In this document: positions 26,656 to 36,801 of the stretch, piece by piece | Layout of the letters: the number at the start of each line of letters is the position of its first letter | Position numbering within the stretch: position 1 is the stretch's first letter | Assembly: GCF_016725325.1 (NCBI RefSeq) | Contig: NZ_CP068083.1 | Location: forward strand, 3,162,001 to 3,226,000 | Reading direction: 5' to 3' | Length of the DNA stretch: 64,000 nt | From: Sphingobacterium spiritivorum | GTDB lineage: Bacteria; Bacteroidota; Bacteroidia; Sphingobacteriales; Sphingobacteriaceae | Made by a program: the position numbers and the translations under genes | Notes under the pieces: generated by a model | What the model was told of the DNA's origin: nothing | Database searches by the model: none | Seen by the model: only the letters and a program-made list of their open reading frames with translations

Positions 26656-27867
26656 TTACTCGTTGATCAAAGCCACTGCCAGGTTAGTCATCATACGTAC
26701 ACTTTCGGGAAGAATATCCTCATCGATATTAAAATGAGGATTGTGTAGTTCTGCTGTCAGATTCTTTTCCGGGCATTTTGTGCCAATCAGATAGAATGCA
26801 GCAGGATACTGCTTTGCATAATAAGCAAAATCTTCTGCAGCCATCCAGAGATCAGTATCTGTGATCTGCTCTTCAGCGAAGACAGCAAGCGCTGCTTTCT
26901 TTATTTTCTGAATCAGTAATTCATTATTCAACAAGGCCGGGTATCCTCTCCGGACTTCTACTTTTACTTCTGCACCCAATGTTTGCGGAAGTTCTTTAAT
27001 AATATTTTCCATCAGGCTGAGAGCTTTTTCCCGCCAGGATTCATCCATGGTCCTGAAAGTTCCCTCCAGATGTACGGTATCAGGTATGACATTCGCAGCT
27101 CCGTTAGCAATGACTTTTCCAAAAGAAAGTACGGTTGGGATCGCCGGATTTGCATACCGGGATACAATCTGCTGTAAGGTCACAATAAGTTGTGCAGAAA
27201 TACTCACCGGATCTATATTCAGATGCGGTTGCGCACCATGACCTCCCTTTCCTTTGATGTCTATATACAATTCATCACTCGATGCCATAAATTTCCCGGC
27301 ACGGTATCCGAACTTTCCAACTTCGATTTTCGGAGAGACATGTTGTCCAATCACACCAATCAGATTAGGCACATCCAGTACGCCCGATGCAACTACTGCC
27401 TGTGCACCTCCCGGAATCTTTTCTTCAGCAGCCTGAAAGATCAGGATAATGTTACCGTCTAACTGCTGCTCCATTTTCTTAAGTATGGTCGCAACACCCA
27501 GTAAGGTTGCTGTATGGAAATCATGTCCGCAAGCATGCATCACGCCTGTATGAAGTGATTTATAAACAACATCATTTTCTTCTGTTATCGGCAAAGCATC
27601 TATATCTGCACGCAGTGCCAGCGTTTTGTCGCTCTTTCCGTTTCCATTGATAAAACCAATAACACCTGTCTCCGAGACCGAGCGGAAAGGAATAGCTAAT
27701 TGCTTGAGCTTATCCGTGATATAAAGGGTAGTTTCGTATTCCTCAAAAGAAAGTTCAGGGTGTTGGTGAAGATGTCTTCTCCAGGTTATTATATCATCTG
27801 CTAATGCAGATACATGGTTGTTAATCTGGTCCTTCATGTGGTGCGGGTTGAGGCGGATAGTATCCAT
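26656..27867 (-). CDS. M20-family amidohydrolase
   Basis: A 403-residue zinc-dependent amidohydrolase of the IAA-amino-acid/hippurate hydrolase type. Metal-binding motifs are HACGHDFHTATLLG (about 113-126) and AAEEKIPGGA (about 148-157); HVSPKIEVG and EDFAYYAKQYPA near the C-terminus complete the site. A dimerisation lid lies between (GKGGHGAQPH). It hydrolyses N-acyl amino acids or related amides; the exact substrate cannot be read from the sequence. It converges on the GMC gene with only 15 bp between stops. The short DUF423 gene lies 36 bp upstream on the same strand and may share the transcript. Confidence 0.92.
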   Translation of the reverse strand: MDTIRLNPHHMKDQINNHVSALADDIITWRRHLHQHPELSFEEYETTLYITDKLKQLAIPFRSVSETGVIGFINGNGKSDKTLALRADIDALPITEENDVVYKSLHTGVMHACGHDFHTATLLGVATILKKMEQQLDGNIILIFQAAEEKIPGGAQAVVASGVLDVPNLIGVIGQHVSPKIEVGKFGYRAGKFMASSDELYIDIKGKGGHGAQPHLNIDPVSISAQLIVTLQQIVSRYANPAIPTVLSFGKVIANGAANVIPDTVHLEGTFRTMDESWREKALSLMENIIKELPQTLGAEVKVEVRRGYPALLNNELLIQKIKKAALAVFAEEQITDTDLWMAAEDFAYYAKQYPAAFYLIGTKCPEKNLTAELHNPHFNIDEDILPESVRMMTNLAVALINE

Positions 27868-27903
27868 CTACGGACTAAAAATAATATTATTTATGGAGAT
27901 ATG

Positions 27904-28278
27904 CTAAATAAACCTAATCATGAGTGCAACCCAGCCTATAATCATCAGCAATCCTCCCAGTGGAGTTACCGGACCTAAAAACCTTAAATTCTTCTTCCAG
28001 TAATCGGCAAAAGAAAGAAAGTAAATGCTTACGGAGAACAATAGGGTACCCGCTGTGATGGTGTAGTATGCTGTTCTTTCGGATGGCATATCAAAAGAAA
28101 GATTAAAACCGAGGATCAATAATGTCAGCGCTGCATACATCTGATAACGTACACCTGTCTCAAAGGAAGCTAATTTTTCTTCACTTAATAATTTTTTAAA
28201 AGCATGCGCCCCAAATGCACCCAGGATAATGCCGGAAGCCCCAAATATTGTTGCAGTAATAATAACCAGTTCTTTCAT
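27904..28278 (-). CDS. DUF423 family membrane protein
   Basis: A 124-residue protein with four predicted membrane helices and the family signature GAFGAHAFKKLL near residue 21, followed by FETGVRYQMYAALTLL. This small family (YgdD-like) is widespread in bacteria but of unknown function. It probably forms a transcription unit with the M20 amidohydrolase downstream on the same strand. Confidence 0.88.
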   Translation of the reverse strand: MKELVIITATIFGASGIILGAFGAHAFKKLLSEEKLASFETGVRYQMYAALTLLILGFNLSFDMPSERTAYYTITAGTLLFSVSIYFLSFADYWKKNLRFLGPVTPLGGLLMIIGWVALMIRFI

Positions 28279-28319
28279 CTGTTTTCGATTTTTATGCTAT
28301 CAAAGGTAGTAAAACCCCG

Positions 28320-30410
28320 CTATAAAGAATCAATAGAATTGTTCAGCTGAGGTGTTTTATTGTTTTGATCCATAAAATTATACTGCAGATCCAGCAGCTC
28401 TTTTTTAGCAGCAAAATATTCGAATGAGATCAGACTGGAATATAAAATTATACTATTCATTAGCAGATCTAAGTTTTCGTCACTGTAAGCGACTCCGTCA
28501 AAATAAGATAAGTTGTCCGCCGAACTATATTTTTCCAGTGTTTCCAGTGTTTTTCCTGAAAATTCTTCCCTGATCATAGGGTTTTCCAGAAATGTTTTCA
28601 TTTCTTCTTTTAGTCTGATCTCTTTTCTGCTCAGGTCGCTCAGTCTGGCCGTTATTTCTTCGAAAGGAGTCTGTTGAAAGGTGAATTTAGTATCCTCTAT
28701 AAGCTGTTTGTAAAAGTCATATTTATCGTTGAATATCTGATCCAACTGATAGAAATCATGGTATTTCTTTTTGAGGAGTTCTGCCTGTCCTGTTTCTTCA
28801 GCCTTCTTGATAAAGTATTGGTAGACATTCTTATTATATCGGATTATCTCTGCTTTTTTCTCTTCAATCTCTCTATTAATACGTTCGATAAGCTCTGGTA
28901 TATCCTCAAGCGTATATTTTACATGATCGTAATCAAAAGTTTTTATTGTATGTACTTCCAGTAATAAACTTTCAAGGGTAGCTTTGTCATTTTCAAGAGC
29001 AACCAGTTCATAGGTTGTATTGGCGCGAGCAGTTGAAAACAATTCTTCAGGTGTATACCCCGATTCAGACTCTTCGTTTACTTCTGCCTCTTCAATGACG
29101 GGGTTATTGTAATCGTAAAATCCATTGTAGATCTTTTGGAAAGTATTGCGTTGATGCTTTTTGCAAAACTGTTCCATGAATTCATCATGACTGAGGGTAG
29201 AGGTGACATCCGAATAACTGACTTTATCAAACAATTGCTGAGTAATCGTCTGACTCAACTGTTCTCGTTCTTCCAATAAAAGAAATGCAGGACTGTTGAC
29301 CGTATTCTCCTTATGGATGTTGAGCTTATCCAGAGCTGCTGCACGCTCCTGCATACTGGGGTGAGAAGCCCACTGGTCTTTGATGTTTAATTTGGATTTG
29401 TTGTATTTGGTTGTGTCTTCCATCGTAATATGCGGAAGATCATGTTCAAATCTGTAGTTGTTCTCTTTTCCCAGATATTCCATTACTCTGGCTTGTTCAC
29501 TAAAGATATTCTGGCTCCTGATATTGTCCGGTATTTTGGCATCATAAAATGTAAATACACTGTCTAATGCAAAATTGGCAAATTCCAGACGTAAGAGGGA
29601 ATGTTTAAGTGCTTCAGAGCCTGCTACATTTGCTGCGATCTCATCTGCATGAAACTCCATTTCACGGGACAGAGCCATGTAGTTGATGTTGATATAGGTA
29701 TACATTTTTTTTAGGACCCACTGGATTCCGACAATAATACGTACAGCCAGACTTGTGAAAAAAGCAAAATATCCACTGGCATTGGACCAATTCTGAATCA
29801 TGCTTTCAAAGCCGGTATTGTTATACAACATGTTGTAAATGATCTGATTGACATTATATACGTAACTGCCAACCTTCATGCTCTTCTGTGAAAAATGCCC
29901 GAATTCATGAGCCAATATTGCTTTAAGCTCCTGCTGAGTCACGGCATTGATCAATCCAACACCAATCTGTAAATTCTTTCTGATAGGAAAAAACATACTC
30001 CAAAAACTGGAATCATAAAATACGGAAGCATTTACCTCTGTAGACAGGTATACTTTTTTTGGAGAGGGGCTCTCTACCTCGGCTACTATTTCATCGATCA
30101 TATGGAACAATTGCGGATATGCTGTTCGCTTGATTTCTCTAAGATGACTTCTGTCTGTTGTATTACGGATAAATATAAATTTGATAAGGAAAAAGAGTAC
30201 CATAAAACCAATACTTCCAAGACCTATTCCTACCATAAAGGTGAATATCATCGGGCGAAGTATAATAATATAGATGCCACCTGCCACACAGGCTACTGTC
30301 AATGCCACAGCAGACAGTAAGAGAGTAAGGTAAACAAAAGAGAAGAATATAATGGAGGTAATAGATTTTTTTCCGTATTTTCTGAAATTTGGAGAAACCT
30401 GTACATTCAT
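28320..30410 (-). CDS. M48-family membrane metallopeptidase
   Basis: A 696-residue zinc peptidase of the HtpX/Ste24 type. Two N-terminal membrane helices (about 15-80) precede the active-site helix AILAHEFGHFSQKS near residue 165. The downstream glutamate ligand is in MEFHADEIAAN (about 250). The C-terminal 350 residues are long, charged and helical with no recognised domain, making the protein about twice the size of HtpX; this layout occurs in Bacteroidota. The likely role is quality control of membrane proteins. It is flanked by short gaps and transcribed leftward. Confidence 0.88.
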   Translation of the reverse strand: MNVQVSPNFRKYGKKSITSIIFFSFVYLTLLLSAVALTVACVAGGIYIIILRPMIFTFMVGIGLGSIGFMVLFFLIKFIFIRNTTDRSHLREIKRTAYPQLFHMIDEIVAEVESPSPKKVYLSTEVNASVFYDSSFWSMFFPIRKNLQIGVGLINAVTQQELKAILAHEFGHFSQKSMKVGSYVYNVNQIIYNMLYNNTGFESMIQNWSNASGYFAFFTSLAVRIIVGIQWVLKKMYTYININYMALSREMEFHADEIAANVAGSEALKHSLLRLEFANFALDSVFTFYDAKIPDNIRSQNIFSEQARVMEYLGKENNYRFEHDLPHITMEDTTKYNKSKLNIKDQWASHPSMQERAAALDKLNIHKENTVNSPAFLLLEEREQLSQTITQQLFDKVSYSDVTSTLSHDEFMEQFCKKHQRNTFQKIYNGFYDYNNPVIEEAEVNEESESGYTPEELFSTARANTTYELVALENDKATLESLLLEVHTIKTFDYDHVKYTLEDIPELIERINREIEEKKAEIIRYNKNVYQYFIKKAEETGQAELLKKKYHDFYQLDQIFNDKYDFYKQLIEDTKFTFQQTPFEEITARLSDLSRKEIRLKEEMKTFLENPMIREEFSGKTLETLEKYSSADNLSYFDGVAYSDENLDLLMNSIILYSSLISFEYFAAKKELLDLQYNFMDQNNKTPQLNNSIDSL

Positions 30411-30509
30411 AATGCTGATACAATTGATTTAAAGCCCAAAATATACAATTTTTTTAAGTTATATGAAAATGATGTTTTAAATTTATTGCTATTGCCGGAT
30501 TGATTGCAT

Positions 30510-30542
30510 AAAAAAAGCGGAAGTATTGTTCTGTACTTCCGC
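30510..30542 (-). terminator. Intrinsic terminator of the decarboxylase gene
   Basis: On the minus strand GCGGAAGTA (30542-30534) pairs with TACTTCCGC (30525-30517), followed by seven T (30516-30510). Confidence 0.85.
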
Positions 30543-30565
30543 TGTTCCATGAATAACTATTTATT

Positions 30566-31957
30566 TTACTGATATCCCAGTAACTTCATTACCTGTTTGG
30601 AATTCTGTTCTTCACCAAATACCTCATAGTTGAATGTTTCATCCCGGTTCCGTCTTACCAGTACATGTTTAGGTGAAGGTAGTAAACAGTGATGAATACC
30701 GCCGTAGCCACTCAACACATCCTGATATGCTCCTGTATGGAAGAAACCAAGATATTGTACTTTACGGGTTTTTGGCATGAAAACAGAGTTCATATGTGCT
30801 TCCTGATTGTAATAATCCTGTCCGTCACAAGTGATCCCTCCCAGATTGACGCGTTCGTATTCTGAATCCCAGTTATTGATCGGCAATAAGATATATTTCT
30901 GATTCAGCGCCCATACATCTGGTAGATTTGTAATAAATGATCCGTCGATCATAAACCATCTTTCACGGTCGTTCTGTTGTTTACGTCCTAATACTTTATA
31001 TAAGATACCGGATGCTTCAGCTACTGTGTATTTTCCGAATTCTGTAATAATATCCGGTTCCATCACTTCGTGGTGTGCACAGATCTGTTTGATTCGGTTT
31101 ACGATTTCATTGACCATGTACTCATAATCAAAATCATGTACCAGAGAATCTTTGAAAGGCATACCTCCACCAATATCCAAAGTGTCCAGTTCAGGATTTA
31201 TTTTTTTGAATTTACAGTAAAGTGTAACATATTTCTCCAGCTCATTCCAGTAATAAGGGGTATCCGAAATACCTGAATTAATGAAGAAATGCAGAAGTTT
31301 AACTCTGAAATTCGGATTCTCAGCAATCTTATTATTGTAAAAATCAATAATGTCTTCGCTGCGGATACCTAATCGGGAAGTATAAAACTGAGAATCCGGC
31401 TGTTCTTCCGATGCGATACGGATACCGAGGTTACAAGGCTCGTCCAGTTCGATTTCATCGTCATATAAGTTAAATTCTTCCTTATTATCCAGTACCGGAA
31501 TAATGTTCTTGTATCCGTCATGAATCATATCAATGATATACTGCTTGTACTGATACGTTTTGAATCCATTACAAATAACCGTGATATCTTTTGTCACCGT
31601 TCCTTGTCTTTCAAGTGTATCGATCATCGGCATATCAAAAGCAGATGAAGTCTCCAGGTGAATGTCATTTTTCAATGCCTCTTCGACTATATGCTTAAAA
31701 TGCGATGATTTGGTACAATAGCAATATTTATATGAACCGCGGTAATTGTGTTTCAGAATTGCTGTCTGAAACAAGATTTTCGCTTGTTGGATTTTTTTGC
31801 TGACAATAGGTAAATAAGTAAAACGTAACGGTGTCCCGTACGTTTCTATCATTTCCATGAGATTCAGATCGTGAAAATACAATTCGTCGTCGATGATTTC
31901 GAATCCGTCTTGCGGAAAACCAACACTTAGGTCAAGAAATTCCTGATAGCTCTGCAT
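30566..31957 (-). CDS. Arginine decarboxylase-type PLP enzyme (fold III)
   Basis: A 463-residue fold-type III (alanine-racemase-like) decarboxylase. The PLP lysine is in YKYCYCTKSSHF near residue 80, the phosphate-binding glycine loop is LDIGGGMPF near 265, and a C-terminal beta domain includes FGKYTVAEASGILYKVLG. Bacteroidota proteins of this length are annotated as arginine decarboxylase, making agmatine for polyamine synthesis; they are shorter than the E. coli SpeA of about 630 residues. Diaminopimelate- or ornithine-type specificity cannot be excluded. It is divergent from argS across 109 bp. Confidence 0.75.
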   Translation of the reverse strand: MQSYQEFLDLSVGFPQDGFEIIDDELYFHDLNLMEMIETYGTPLRFTYLPIVSKKIQQAKILFQTAILKHNYRGSYKYCYCTKSSHFKHIVEEALKNDIHLETSSAFDMPMIDTLERQGTVTKDITVICNGFKTYQYKQYIIDMIHDGYKNIIPVLDNKEEFNLYDDEIELDEPCNLGIRIASEEQPDSQFYTSRLGIRSEDIIDFYNNKIAENPNFRVKLLHFFINSGISDTPYYWNELEKYVTLYCKFKKINPELDTLDIGGGMPFKDSLVHDFDYEYMVNEIVNRIKQICAHHEVMEPDIITEFGKYTVAEASGILYKVLGRKQQNDRERWFMIDGSFITNLPDVWALNQKYILLPINNWDSEYERVNLGGITCDGQDYYNQEAHMNSVFMPKTRKVQYLGFFHTGAYQDVLSGYGGIHHCLLPSPKHVLVRRNRDETFNYEVFGEEQNSKQVMKLLGYQ

Positions 31958-32066
31958 TTTTTATTATTTTTGGCAAAGATATGCTTTCAATGCGAATACC
32001 TGAATAGTGAATGCTATTTATTTGTCGTTCAGTATCAGAAAGTTGTAAATATTACTTAATCATTAC

Positions 32067-33851
32067 ATGAGTCAATTCATAGAAAAAGCGCTTATAGACC
32101 ATACGGTGCAAGCGGTAAACGAGCTTTATCAGGCCGAAATTCAGCCTTCCCAGATCGCATTGCAGGAAACACGTAAGGAATTTGAAGGCCAGATCACTAT
32201 TGTGGTTTTTCCGATCACTAAATTTTCTAAAAAGTCTCCTGAACAAACAGGAACTGAAGTCGGAGAGTTTTTACAATCCCGAATTCCGGAATTATCAGGA
32301 TTCAATGTGATCAAAGGATTTCTCAATGTAAGCCTTTCGGATAGCTACTGGATCAATCTGCTGAATTCAACATTATTAGCTCCTGATTTCGGATATTTTC
32401 CGTCAAACGGTAAGAAACTGATGGTCGAGTATTCCTCTCCGAATACAAATAAACCTCTGCATCTGGGGCATATACGTAATAATCTGTTAGGTTATTCCGT
32501 CGCTGAAATACTGAAAGCTTACGGATATGAGGTTATCAAAGCTAATCTCGTTAATGACAGAGGTATTCATATCTGTAAATCTATGCTTGCGTGGCAGAAA
32601 TTCGGAAATGGAGAAACGCCTGCTTCTTCCGGATTAAAAGGAGATCATCTGGTCGGTAAATATTATGTGATCTTTGATAAGGAATATAAAAAGCAGATCG
32701 ATGAGTTGAAAGCTCAGGGGCAGGCAGAAGAAGAAGCGAAAAAGAATGCTCCTCTCATCCGTGAGGCTCAGGAAATGCTCCAGCAATGGGAAGCCGGTGA
32801 TCAACAGGTTATTGAGCTGTGGTCTACTATGAACGGTTGGGTGTATTCCGGATTTGAAAAAACGTATAATCAGCTTGGAGTTGATTTTGATAAATATTAT
32901 TACGAATCCAATACCTATCTGTTGGGTAAAGATATTATTCAGGAAGGTCTGGACAGTGGAGTTTTCTTTAAAAAGGATGACAATTCGGTGTGGATAGATC
33001 TGACCGATGAAGGACTGGATCAAAAGCTGGTACTAAGAGGTGACGGCACTTCGGTATATATTACACAGGATCTGGGTACAGCACAACTGAAATATGACGA
33101 GTTCCAGATGAATGAATCTATTTATGTTGTGGGTAATGAGCAGGATTATCACTTTAAAGTGTTGTTCCTGATTCTGAAAAAATTAGGTAAACCATGGGCT
33201 TCAGGTCTGTTTCACCTTTCGTACGGGATGGTGGATTTGCCTTCCGGCAAGATGAAATCCAGAGAAGGAACTGTTGTCGATGCGGATGATCTGATGTCCG
33301 AAATGGTTGAAACTGCAAAAGAACGGACAGAGGAACTGGGTAAAACAGAAGGTTTCTCGGAGACCGAAAAAGCTGAGCTATACAATACGATCGGCATGGG
33401 AGCATTGAAGTATTTTCTGCTCAAGGTCGATCCTAAGAAGCGGTTGTTATTTGATCCGAATGAGTCGGTTGACTTTCAGGGGCATACAGGGCCATTTATT
33501 CAATATACACATGCGCGTATTAAATCGGTCTTAAACAAAGCCGGTTTTTCGGCAGAAACTCCAGTCACTGTACCTGCATCTATCTCATCCTACGAGCGGG
33601 ATCTGATCCAGGTGCTGGGAAATTTACCTGTTGTCATCGAGGCTTCTGCCACGGAATTCAGCCCTGCACAATTGGCCAACTATATCTATGATGTAGCCAA
33701 ATTGTATAATAAATTTTATCATGAGGAGAGTATTCTAAAAGCAGAGGAGGAAGAGGTGAAAAATTTCCGTCTTCACTTATCAGCAACGTCGGCCAGAGTC
33801 ATTTCAAAAGGAATGAATCTGTTGGGAATACAAGTTCCGGAAAGAATGTAA
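32067..33851 (+). CDS. argS: Arginine-tRNA ligase
   Basis: A class I aminoacyl-tRNA synthetase of 594 residues. It has the ArgRS N-terminal domain (about 1-110), HIGH-like motif NKPLHLGHIRNN near residue 130, catalytic-domain YVVGNEQDYHF, a KMSKS-equivalent GKMKSREGTVV (about 392-402), and a DALR anticodon-binding domain at the C-terminus (LANYIYDVAKLYNKFYHEESIL). KMKSR in place of KMSKS is normal for many ArgRS proteins. An inverted repeat follows the stop. Confidence 0.97.
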   Translation: MSQFIEKALIDHTVQAVNELYQAEIQPSQIALQETRKEFEGQITIVVFPITKFSKKSPEQTGTEVGEFLQSRIPELSGFNVIKGFLNVSLSDSYWINLLNSTLLAPDFGYFPSNGKKLMVEYSSPNTNKPLHLGHIRNNLLGYSVAEILKAYGYEVIKANLVNDRGIHICKSMLAWQKFGNGETPASSGLKGDHLVGKYYVIFDKEYKKQIDELKAQGQAEEEAKKNAPLIREAQEMLQQWEAGDQQVIELWSTMNGWVYSGFEKTYNQLGVDFDKYYYESNTYLLGKDIIQEGLDSGVFFKKDDNSVWIDLTDEGLDQKLVLRGDGTSVYITQDLGTAQLKYDEFQMNESIYVVGNEQDYHFKVLFLILKKLGKPWASGLFHLSYGMVDLPSGKMKSREGTVVDADDLMSEMVETAKERTEELGKTEGFSETEKAELYNTIGMGALKYFLLKVDPKKRLLFDPNESVDFQGHTGPFIQYTHARIKSVLNKAGFSAETPVTVPASISSYERDLIQVLGNLPVVIEASATEFSPAQLANYIYDVAKLYNKFYHEESILKAEEEEVKNFRLHLSATSARVISKGMNLLGIQVPERM

Positions 33852-33857
33852 TCAATT

Positions 33858-33900
33858 TGTATATGAAGTTCCTTTACTCAAAAGAGGAGCTTCATATACA
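33858..33900 (+). terminator. Inverted repeat after argS
   Basis: TGTATATGAAG at 33858-33868 pairs with CTTCATATACA at 33890-33900, extended by TCCT against AGGA. The T-tract (TTCTGTC) is poor, so termination is probable rather than certain. Confidence 0.55.
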
Positions 33901-33970
33901 TTCTGTCAAACAAGGTACTTGGTGTCATGTTGGTGGGAAAAACAATAATGTGTATCAATAATTGTAATCA

Positions 33971-35047
33971 ATGAAAAAGATTGGTGTAGGATTAGTTGGA
34001 TTTGGAATCTCCGGGCAGGTATTTCATGCACCTGTAATGCGAGGCGTATCGGAATTGGAATTACTCAAAGTAACGGCCCGTAAACCTGAACAGCAGGCAA
34101 TTTTGCAAGCTAAATATCCGCAGGTAGAAATCGTGCAGACGATAGACGATATTTTAACGGATGATCGTATCGGGCTGGTGGTCATTGCGACTTCCAATGA
34201 TATGCATTATCCGTTTGTAAAGCAGGTGTTGGAGGCCGGAAAACACGTTGTTGTTGAAAAACCATTTACGAATACAAGTACTCAGGCAGACGAGTTAATT
34301 GCCCTGGCGAAAGCAAAGGGATTACAATTAGCTGTATATCATAATCTTCGTTTTAATTCCGATTATCGTACCGTTGAAAAGGTCGTTAAGAGTGGTGAAC
34401 TTGGACCTATTGTCAACTTAGAGAGCCGGTTTGACCGGTTCAGAAACTATTTGCGACCGAATGCCTGGCGAGAAAATAATCTGCCCGGATCGGGAATATT
34501 CTATGATCTCGGAGCTCATCAGATTGATCAGACACTCCAATTATTTGGAAAACCAACGGCTGTTTTTGCAGATTTAGCTATTCAGCGTTCCGGTGCACAG
34601 GCTGTTGACAGTTTTGATCTGTTGCTGTATTATCCTGACATGAGAGTGTCATTAAAGGCTTCTATGCTGGCGAAGGAAGAAACGACCCGTTATCTGATTT
34701 TTGGTCTCAACGGCACATTTACAAAGAATGGTGTGGATCCGCAGGAGACGTTACTGCGTGCCGGACATTTTCCGGATGAAGATCCGCATTGGGGTGAAGA
34801 AGATCCTTCTATCTATGGTAAACTGAATATACTGAAAGACGGGGAGGATATTTCTAAGATTATTCCTTCCGAAAAGGGAAGTTATCTGGATTTCTACAGA
34901 AATGTTGTTGATGCTATCCGGGGTACTGCTCCGTTGATTGTACAGCCTGAACAGGCACGTGATGTTATCCGTATCATTGAACTGGGGTATCAAAGCCAGC
35001 AGGAAAGACGTGTGATTCCTGTAGAAGACCAGCTGATCGCTTACTAG
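33971..35047 (+). CDS. Gfo/Idh/MocA-family cytosolic oxidoreductase
   Basis: A 358-residue NAD(P)-dependent dehydrogenase. The N-terminal Rossmann motif is VGLVGFGISGQVFHAP (about 7-22), then VVVIATSNDMHYPF and the active-site lysine motif VVEKPFTNTS near residue 95. The C-terminal catalytic domain contains GIFYDLGAHQIDQ. No export signal is present, unlike the family member at 18.5 kb. It most resembles YdgJ/YhhX-type sugar or inositol dehydrogenases; the substrate is unknown. The next gene starts 1 bp after its stop, so the two are co-transcribed. Confidence 0.9.
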   Translation: MKKIGVGLVGFGISGQVFHAPVMRGVSELELLKVTARKPEQQAILQAKYPQVEIVQTIDDILTDDRIGLVVIATSNDMHYPFVKQVLEAGKHVVVEKPFTNTSTQADELIALAKAKGLQLAVYHNLRFNSDYRTVEKVVKSGELGPIVNLESRFDRFRNYLRPNAWRENNLPGSGIFYDLGAHQIDQTLQLFGKPTAVFADLAIQRSGAQAVDSFDLLLYYPDMRVSLKASMLAKEETTRYLIFGLNGTFTKNGVDPQETLLRAGHFPDEDPHWGEEDPSIYGKLNILKDGEDISKIIPSEKGSYLDFYRNVVDAIRGTAPLIVQPEQARDVIRIIELGYQSQQERRVIPVEDQLIAY

Positions 35048-35048
35048 T

Positions 35049-36239
35049 ATGCAGTATGATGCTGTTATCATAGGAGGGGGTGCCTGCGGACTGATGTGTG
35101 CTGTGCAGGCAGGCTTATTGGGTAAGAAGACACTGATTCTGGAACGCAATAATAAACCCGGAGCCAAAATTCTGATCTCAGGCGGAGGACGTTGTAATTA
35201 TACTAATCTGGGAACTACGATTGCTAACTTTGTAACCCGGAATCCGGATTTTTTGCATGGTATTTTCAAGCGCTGGACTGTAGAGGACACGATCCGTTTC
35301 TTTGAGTCGCATGGCATTTCGGGGCAGGAAAAAACATTAGGTCAACTTTTTCCGACCACGAATAAAGCTAAAGATATTGTTGCTGTATTTACCAATCTCA
35401 TGTTTGAAACCGGGCAGGATATCTGGTTGGATAGTCTGGTAAAGTCTGTGGATCAGGTAGAGGGAGGGTTTCGTATTGCTGTTGATACACCTTCAGGAGA
35501 AAAAAACTTGAAAGCAGCGAAGGTTGTTCTCGCGAGCGGAGGGTTGCCGGTACAGAAGTTGGGTGCATCTGATTTTGCATTGAGACTGGCCCGGAAATTT
35601 GAATTAGCGATTGTGCCTACAGCCCCTGCTCTGGTTCCTTTGACCATTACCGGCAAAGATGCGGAATGGTATGCTTCTCTTTCCGGAAATAGTGTTTTTT
35701 CGAGAGTATATAATAAAGAGATCAGTTTTGAAGAAAATATCTTGTTTACACATTGGGGATTGAGTGGTCCTGCTATTCTGCAGATATCTTCCTACTGGCG
35801 TGCAGGACAGGAATTCACAATAGATCTATTACCGCAATTCAGTTTGGAGCAAATCATAAAAGAGGAGCGCAACAGTGGCGGGAAACGATTACTGTCTCAG
35901 GTGCTGAATGATTATTTTACCCGTAAGATGGTGGACGCTTTTGGTAAATTTTTGCCATTGACGACCAAGATTGCTTCTCTGAGTAAGGCTGATGCAAAGC
36001 TCATTGTAGAAACAATTCACAGGTTTCATGTCAAGCCTGCCGGAGATAAGGGCTATGATAAGGCTGAAGTAATGCGGGGTGGGGTAGATACAAATGAACT
36101 GAATCCTGCTACTCTGGAATCCCGAAAGATCCCAGGATTGTACTTTGGCGGAGAAGCTGTAGATGTGACGGGCTGGCTGGGCGGATATAATTTTCAATGG
36201 GCATGGGCATCAGCGTATACCATTGCTCAGGCAATCTGA
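35049..36239 (+). CDS. HI0933/YhiN-family FAD-dependent oxidoreductase
   Basis: A 396-residue flavoprotein. The dinucleotide-binding motif IGGGACGLMCAVQAG sits at 7-21, then LERNNKPGAKILISGGGRCNYTN, a family hallmark. The C-terminal FAD contact is in PGLYFGGEAVDVTGWLGGYNFQWAWASA. HI0933-like proteins are widespread and their reaction is unsettled, with suggestions around tRNA or flavin metabolism. It follows the Gfo/Idh gene by 1 bp and is followed by rnpB on the same strand with its own promoter. Confidence 0.88.
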   Translation: MQYDAVIIGGGACGLMCAVQAGLLGKKTLILERNNKPGAKILISGGGRCNYTNLGTTIANFVTRNPDFLHGIFKRWTVEDTIRFFESHGISGQEKTLGQLFPTTNKAKDIVAVFTNLMFETGQDIWLDSLVKSVDQVEGGFRIAVDTPSGEKNLKAAKVVLASGGLPVQKLGASDFALRLARKFELAIVPTAPALVPLTITGKDAEWYASLSGNSVFSRVYNKEISFEENILFTHWGLSGPAILQISSYWRAGQEFTIDLLPQFSLEQIIKEERNSGGKRLLSQVLNDYFTRKMVDAFGKFLPLTTKIASLSKADAKLIVETIHRFHVKPAGDKGYDKAEVMRGGVDTNELNPATLESRKIPGLYFGGEAVDVTGWLGGYNFQWAWASAYTIAQAI

Positions 36240-36336
36240 CAACAGGCAGCAGATTTTTGCTCAATAAAGCTAAAAACCACTTCTCTGATTTTTTCTAATA
36301 CTTATTTCTTCTTAACGATTCCTCATTTAAAAGTCT

Positions 36337-36344
36337 TACTTTTG
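36337..36344 (+). promoter_or_regulatory. -7 box of rnpB
   Basis: TACTTTTG matches TAnnTTTG and ends 5 bp before the first paired base of the RNase P RNA, where the transcript should begin. A recognisable -33 element is lacking. Confidence 0.55.
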
Positions 36345-36349
36345 CTGCT

Positions 36350-36733
36350 GAAGCAAACTGGTTCTATCGCTGTTCCGATTATTCGGGAAAGAGGAAAGTC
36401 CGGGCAACACAGAGCAACTCACTTCCTAACGGGAAGGCTCCGTTCAGGCGGAGACAGCAAGTGCCACAGAAAATATACCGCCTTGTCTTTGATGAGGTAA
36501 GGGTGAAAACGTGAGGTAAGAGCTCACGGTATTGCATGGCGACATGGATTACGGTAAACCTTGAGTGTTGAAAGACCAAATAGGTTACGAAACTCGAAGG
36601 CTGCTCGTCTTCTTTTACTTCGGTAAGATTCGTAATGGGTAGGTTGATGGAGTCTGTCAGCAATGGCAGATCTAGATAAATGATAGAAAACCGATTTTTC
36701 GGTGTACAGAACCCGGCTTATAAGGTTTGCTTC
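36350..36733 (+). ncRNA. rnpB: RNase P RNA (class A)
   Basis: The catalytic RNA that matures tRNA 5' ends. GAAGCAAAC at 36350-36358 and GTTTGCTTC at 36725-36733 form the closing P1 helix. The universally conserved GAGGAAAGTCCGGGC lies at about 36391-36405, ACAG-A segments follow (GCCACAGAAAATATACCG), and the 3' conserved part reads GTACAGAACCCGGCTTAT. The length of about 384 nt fits bacterial class A. A T-run (36735-36740) follows P1 as terminator. The neighbouring regulator's first in-frame ATG lies inside the RNA and was therefore not used as its start. Confidence 0.95.
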
Positions 36734-36801
36734 CTTTTTTGAATATTGCCCCTAAATTCTTAATTTGTACACGACAATTAGATAGAAGAGAGTTACCTCA
36801 T

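Noticed and set aside
33220..33280. ArgS signature KMKSR as a defective KMSKS
   Set aside because: Many bacterial arginyl-tRNA synthetases have a degenerate KMSKS; the rest of the protein is normal.
36727..36801. Upstream ATG extension of the NtrC-type regulator
   Set aside because: It lies within the 3' end of rnpB and its terminator, and the receiver domain begins at ATG 36802.
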